This document shows, one piece after another, positions 33,807 through 36,608 of a stretch of DNA of 36,608 nucleotides (position 1 is its first letter; each line of letters starts with the position of its first letter). The DNA is from Pyramidobacter piscolens W5455 (GTDB taxonomy: Bacteria; Synergistota; Synergistia; Synergistales; Dethiosulfovibrionaceae), in contig NZ_ADFP01000069.1 in the NCBI RefSeq assembly GCF_000177335.1, positions 1 through 36,608 of the forward strand, given 5' to 3'. Under the pieces are notes generated by a model, which did no database searches, was not told the DNA's origin, and saw nothing but the letters and a program-made list of their open reading frames with translations. The position numbers and the translations under genes are program-made.

Positions 33807-34913
33807 TTGCAGATACTTACTGCGCTTCGCACTCAGATCAAGTGGATTCTCGCCTTGTTTATCGTCATCTTCACCGCTTCCGTCGGATTCATGTACGGCA
33901 CGGGCGGTTCCTCCGACTCCGACAATCAGCGCACCGGCGATTTCGTGGTCGCCAAGGTCAACGGCGAAGAGCTGCGCATCAGCCAGCTGCAGGAGCACCT
34001 GCGTTCGTTCGTCGAGCGCAACGGCATCCGCGACCTCTCCGACAAACAGATGCCGCTCATTTACAAAGCCGTGTTCGATGAAATGGTGTCCAACCGCGCC
34101 GTCATCGACGAAGTCGCTCGTCTGAAAATCAGCGCCCCCGCCGACGACGTCGACAGACAGCTGAAAGAGGTCGAGAATCAGTACGTGACCAAAGAAGCCT
34201 TCATGCAGACGCTGAAGAACCAGGGCAGCAGCCTCGAACAGGTCAAAGCCGAGATCGCCCGCCAGCTGGCCATCAACAAAATGCTGGAAGACGTTTCCGG
34301 CGGCGTGGTCGTCTCCGACGACGAGATCAAAACCCTGTACGACGCGCTGCGCGGCAACTTCACGCTGCCGGCCGGCATCGAAGCCGACTTTGTCCAGCTG
34401 AAGAGCAAGGAGGCCGCCGACAAATTCGCCGAAGAGGTGAAGGCCGACAAAGACTGGGACAAAGCCCTTACGATCGTCTCGGCCGACGTTGTCCAAGCGA
34501 CCTCGAACGACGTTCACGAGCGCATTGCCGCGATGGAAATGGTCGGCAAGCTCGAGCCCATTTCCGCGCTGAACGACGGCGAAATCTCCGCTCCCATCGA
34601 GATCACCAGCCAGGATTATTTCGTCGTCCACCGCATCAAAGCCGTCTCGGAAGACGTGCGTCCCCTCTCCGAAGTCTCCGACGGAATCAAGACGATGCTC
34701 CTTCAGAGCAAAAAAGTGGAAGCCCAGCGCAACTACATCAAGGGGCTGACCGATAAGATGAACGTGGAAATCGTCGCCCCAGAACTCTTCACCGTCACGA
34801 GCGACGACGTTCCGCCTGGCGATGCCCTCCCCGATGAAAAGCTGGACGGGCTCAAGCCGGCTTTCATTGAGGATGCGGCGGACAAAGCCGCGGCTCCGGC
34901 CGCCGCGAAGTAG
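33807..34913 (+). CDS. Membrane-anchored SurA/PpiD-like periplasmic chaperone
   Basis: 368 aa. A short cytoplasmic N terminus, one membrane helix (about 12-31, KWILALFIVIFTASVGFMYG) and a periplasmic region follow. Residues about 45-170 resemble the SurA/PpiD helical chaperone core (VAKVNGEELRISQLQEHL, VFDEMVSNRAVIDEV). The following segment has a parvulin-like outline (GEISAPIEITSQDYFVVHRIK, about 265-285) but no typical catalytic GG-LG and histidine motifs, so isomerase activity is doubtful. The C terminus is Ala/Lys-rich. Translation starts at a TTG (33807) with AAAGGAG 9 bases upstream. It likely helps fold outer-membrane or secreted proteins. It follows polA by 70 bases. Confidence 0.88.
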   Translation: MQILTALRTQIKWILALFIVIFTASVGFMYGTGGSSDSDNQRTGDFVVAKVNGEELRISQLQEHLRSFVERNGIRDLSDKQMPLIYKAVFDEMVSNRAVIDEVARLKISAPADDVDRQLKEVENQYVTKEAFMQTLKNQGSSLEQVKAEIARQLAINKMLEDVSGGVVVSDDEIKTLYDALRGNFTLPAGIEADFVQLKSKEAADKFAEEVKADKDWDKALTIVSADVVQATSNDVHERIAAMEMVGKLEPISALNDGEISAPIEITSQDYFVVHRIKAVSEDVRPLSEVSDGIKTMLLQSKKVEAQRNYIKGLTDKMNVEIVAPELFTVTSDDVPPGDALPDEKLDGLKPAFIEDAADKAAAPAAAK

Positions 34914-34932
34914 CCGGCATTCAAAGTATTCA

Positions 34933-34970
34933 AAAGGCCGATAGGAAAGAATTCTCTCCTATCGGCCTTT
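34933..34970. terminator. Bidirectional terminator between convergent genes
   Basis: A 13-bp perfect stem AAAGGCCGATAGG (34933-34945)/CCTATCGGCCTTT (34958-34970) with a 12-base loop. It lies 19 bases after the stop of the SurA/PpiD-like gene. Confidence 0.85.
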
Positions 34971-34987
34971 GATGTTGCGAAATCCAG

Positions 34988-35036
34988 GCGGCGCCGGACT
35001 CGGGAAAAATCCACGCGTCCGGCGCCGCTTTCGTTT
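34988..35036 (+). terminator. Second GC-rich hairpin in the convergent region
   Basis: An 11-bp perfect stem GCGGCGCCGGA (34988-34998)/TCCGGCGCCGC (35018-35028) followed by TTTCGTTT. The tail is weaker than usual. It may be a backup terminator or a structural repeat. Confidence 0.55.
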
Positions 35037-35055
35037 CCCGTCCGTCGCGGATCGT

Positions 35056-35712
35056 TTACGCATATACGACCGGCGCCGTATTCACGACCATAGCCTTGCG
35101 CTTCTGCGAAGAGCCGTACGTGATCCGGTCCGTCTCTCCCAGGGAAATATTCGACGTGCTCAGGCGTTCCATGGAATGTTCGATCAGAATATTGCCGCAC
35201 AACTGATAACATCTTTTCGACCAGAGATCGACATACTCGATCGTTCCTTCATACGAGCGGCCGTTCTCGGCAGGCTCCAGCTTCATGAACTTGATCAGAA
35301 GCTGAAGCATCTCCTTGCCGCGCACATGGTAACGCGCCAGCCGCAGCGGCGTCCAGCCTTTGGCGTTCGTCGCCATCGGATCCGCGCCGTGCTCGAGCAG
35401 CGTCTGCACGACGTGAAGATCCTTCGTCCAGACCGCGGCGTGGAGAATCGTATCGCCGTATTCGCCCGTCGTCCGCGCATTAACGTCGGCCCCGGCATCG
35501 AGAAAATATTGAACCACTGCCAGCGAGTTATTCTGCGCCGCCAAGTACAACGGCGTAATTCCGTCGTGAAACGGCTGTGTGACGTCGATCCGCTCCGCAG
35601 CGACCTTCTCCTTGATTTCGTCGACCGTCCCTTTGACGCATAACGTCCAGAAGTCTTTTCCTGGTTCCGCCTGCCCCTCTGCCGTCGCGACGCTTTTCTC
35701 ATCATCCGCCAT
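35056..35712 (-). CDS. Ankyrin-repeat protein
   Basis: 218 aa, no signal peptide or membrane helix, so probably cytoplasmic. About three ankyrin repeats cover residues 50-150, with the usual TPLYLAAQNN, ILHAAVWTKDLHVVQTLLEHGAD and TPLRLARYHVRGKE cores. The N terminus (1-20) is acidic and low-complexity. The C-terminal 65 residues (YEGTIEYVDLWSKRCYQL onward) do not match a domain I recognise. The ATG at 35712 is preferred because GAGGAA sits 4-5 bases upstream; codons at 35733 and 35730 are alternatives. Ankyrin repeats bind other proteins; the partner is unknown. Confidence 0.88.
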   Translation of the reverse strand: MADDEKSVATAEGQAEPGKDFWTLCVKGTVDEIKEKVAAERIDVTQPFHDGITPLYLAAQNNSLAVVQYFLDAGADVNARTTGEYGDTILHAAVWTKDLHVVQTLLEHGADPMATNAKGWTPLRLARYHVRGKEMLQLLIKFMKLEPAENGRSYEGTIEYVDLWSKRCYQLCGNILIEHSMERLSTSNISLGETDRITYGSSQKRKAMVVNTAPVVYA

Positions 35713-35799
35713 TCGTTCCTCACCCTTCATCACAATTCCACCGTTCCGTTATATCACAAAGTTGAGAGATTGCGCCAAATGCGGGCGTTTTTAATGGGA

Positions 35800-36333
35800 T
35801 CAGTCGATTTTCAGCACGCGATACTCGCCGCAGTCTTCGACCGCTTTCTTCAAAACGGCGTCGGGGACCTCGCGTTCCAGAATCACTTCCGTAAAATTTT
35901 CCCGGTACGCCACGCCCGTAACGCCACCGACGTCAGTCAGCGCCCTGCGGATTTTTTCGCGGCAGACGTCGCAGGCAATGCCCTCGATGAACAGCGCCTT
36001 GTAATCGATACGCTCGATTTTGAAAATGACCGGACGTGTCCCATCGCTACAGCAAGCGATCATGATCCTCTCGTCGTTCGTCCAGTTTCTCATGATGGAA
36101 CCGCCTTGAAGGGCCGTGTAAACATAACGGCTGATCGCATCCCACGCTTCAGAGCACTGAGTCCCTTTCCCCATGGTCCAGAAATCGTCCCGACCGCCAT
36201 AGCGTTCGAAAACGAACTCCTGCCCTTCCTCGTAAAACCGGCAGGGACCGGAACTTGGGTCCGCCAGATACTCCCGCTGCAAATCAGGATACAGTTCTTT
36301 TTTCAGAACGGTGATTTTGCATTTGTGCTGCAC
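35800..36333 (-). CDS. TIGR04076-like domain fused to a heavy-metal-associated (HMA) domain
   Basis: 177 aa. Residues 1-110 resemble the small uncharacterised TIGR04076 family: KCKITVLKKELYPDLQREY at the start, a central FWTMGKGTQCSEAWDAI and DGTRPVIFKIER. Residues 112-177 look like an HMA metal-chaperone fold: GIACDVCREKIRRALTDVGGV with CxxC at C121/C124, then a beta-alpha-beta pattern ending CGEYRVLKID. GTG start at 36333 with AGGGGGG 6 bases upstream. The role is unknown; a metal-handling or metal-sensing function for the C-terminal part is an inference from CxxC. Confidence 0.85.
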   Translation of the reverse strand: MQHKCKITVLKKELYPDLQREYLADPSSGPCRFYEEGQEFVFERYGGRDDFWTMGKGTQCSEAWDAISRYVYTALQGGSIMRNWTNDERIMIACCSDGTRPVIFKIERIDYKALFIEGIACDVCREKIRRALTDVGGVTGVAYRENFTEVILEREVPDAVLKKAVEDCGEYRVLKID

Positions 36334-36363
36334 TATGATCCCCCCTGAAATTTATTGATTCCC

Positions 36364-36380
36364 CTGGCGCCAGTATAGCA
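36364..36380 (-). promoter_or_regulatory. Extended -10 promoter with overlapping palindrome for the HMA-fusion gene
   Basis: The minus strand reads TGCTATACT (36380-36372), an extended -10 immediately after the terminator T-run. A perfect 10-bp palindrome CTGGCGCCAG (36364-36373) overlaps the end of the -10 and the start point, a classic repressor position. The leader would be about 32 bases. Confidence 0.45.
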
Positions 36381-36406
36381 AAAAGCCCCCGCGAAGGGGG
36401 CTTTTT
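36380..36406. terminator. Intrinsic terminator after the tRNA-like gene
   Basis: AAAAAGCCCCC (36380-36390) pairs with GGGGG-CTTTTT (36396-36406) around a 5-base loop. It has T-runs on both strands, so it can work in both directions. Confidence 0.92.
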
Positions 36407-36427
36407 GTAGTTTTCACAAAAAAATCA

Positions 36428-36520
36428 TGGCGGAGGGAAGAGGATTTGAACCCCCGAGGGGCGTGAACCCCTGGCTGATTTCGAGTCAGCTGCCTTGCCC
36501 GCAAAATGCCCACACCCTAC
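36428..36520 (-). tRNA. tRNA-Ser(CGA)-like gene with atypical 5' half
   Basis: Clear tRNA-Ser features on the minus strand: anticodon arm GCTGA-CTCGAAA-TCAGC (anticodon CGA), a long class II variable arm AGGGG/CCCCT, T-loop TTCAAAT, discriminator G and encoded CCA (36430-36428). From the best 5' end it is 93 bases, normal for tRNA-Ser. However, the acceptor 5' strand GTAGGGT (36520-36514) pairs with TCCCTCC with two mismatches, the T-stem has two G-T pairs, and the D-arm cannot be folded normally. A good promoter and terminator flank it. It could be functional but divergent, a pseudogene, or a tRNA 3'-half left by an integration event. The exact 5' end is uncertain. Confidence 0.65.
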
Positions 36521-36530
36521 GACGCCAGCG

Positions 36531-36559
36531 ATTATAACACCTCATGCCCCGCTGGACAA
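36531..36559 (-). promoter_or_regulatory. Promoter of the tRNA-Ser-like gene
   Basis: On the minus strand TTGTCC (36559-36554), a 17-base spacer and a perfect TATAAT (36536-36531). The predicted start is within about 5 bases of the proposed tRNA 5' end. Confidence 0.7.
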
Positions 36560-36608
36560 GAGCGGCTTCCGCCAGTAGCAGCTGATTCATCGACTCGAAA
36601 TTTTCAGA

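Noticed and set aside
36428-36520. Selenocysteine tRNA or tmRNA 3' end
   Set aside because: The anticodon is CGA, the acceptor/T branch lacks the extra base pairs of tRNA-Sec, and tmRNA would need an ACCA end and has no anticodon arm.

Overview
The window is a GC-rich (by eye about 58-60%) chromosomal stretch of core bacterial genes. Gene content and protein style suggest a diderm, fermentative anaerobe of the Synergistota type (Pyramidobacter/Jonquetella-like). The clues are a biotin-dependent sodium-pump acyl-CoA decarboxylase, an Mmd/Oad-type operon, a GnnA-like sugar dehydrogenase of the kind used for lipid A, the non-mevalonate isoprenoid pathway and a type-4 uracil-DNA glycosylase. The taxon is an inference; no rRNA is present.

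Layout. (1) 87-7656, minus strand: an envelope operon murA - P-loop/Asp23-like protein - udg - uppS - cdsA - dxr - rseP - ispG, nearly all genes overlapping or within 35 bases. It supplies peptidoglycan precursor (murA), isoprenoids (dxr, ispG), the undecaprenyl carrier (uppS), phospholipid precursor (cdsA) and the site-2 protease. It ends at a terminator whose loop holds a 49-bp palindrome resembling two abutted insertion-sequence ends. (2) 7767-9730, minus: an rpiB-upp gene fusion translationally coupled to a WecA/TagO-like sugar-phosphate transferase. (3) 9871-12350, minus: carboxyltransferase, membrane small subunit and biotin carrier of a decarboxylase; the membrane beta subunit is absent. 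(4) 12660-12890: a small two-helix membrane protein behind a long inverted repeat. (5) 13127-25214, minus: tig, clpP, clpX, lon, engB, valS, folC, a PgeF-like gene and a GnnA-like oxidoreductase, a proteostasis run continuing into housekeeping genes; an intrinsic terminator lies between tig and clpP. (6) 25510-28197, minus: an unrecognised 226-aa protein and rpoD, whose product has about 175 extra basic residues at its N terminus. (7) 28313-29132, plus: dedA behind a structured ~170-base leader. (8) 29261-31025, minus: a cold-shock gene with a consensus promoter and TTG start, then gltX lacking the usual zinc/insert segment. (9) 31142-34913, plus: polA and a membrane-anchored SurA/PpiD-like chaperone. 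(10) 35056-36559, minus: an ankyrin-repeat protein, a TIGR04076-HMA fusion and an atypical tRNA-Ser(CGA)-like gene.

No phage, CRISPR array, defence island or complete transposon is visible. The most unusual items are the three fusion proteins, the RpoD extension, the miniature IS-end palindrome, the dedA leader and the tRNA-Ser-like gene whose 5' half does not fold. Long antisense open frames opposite lon/clpX, valS/folC and polA are treated as GC-bias shadows.
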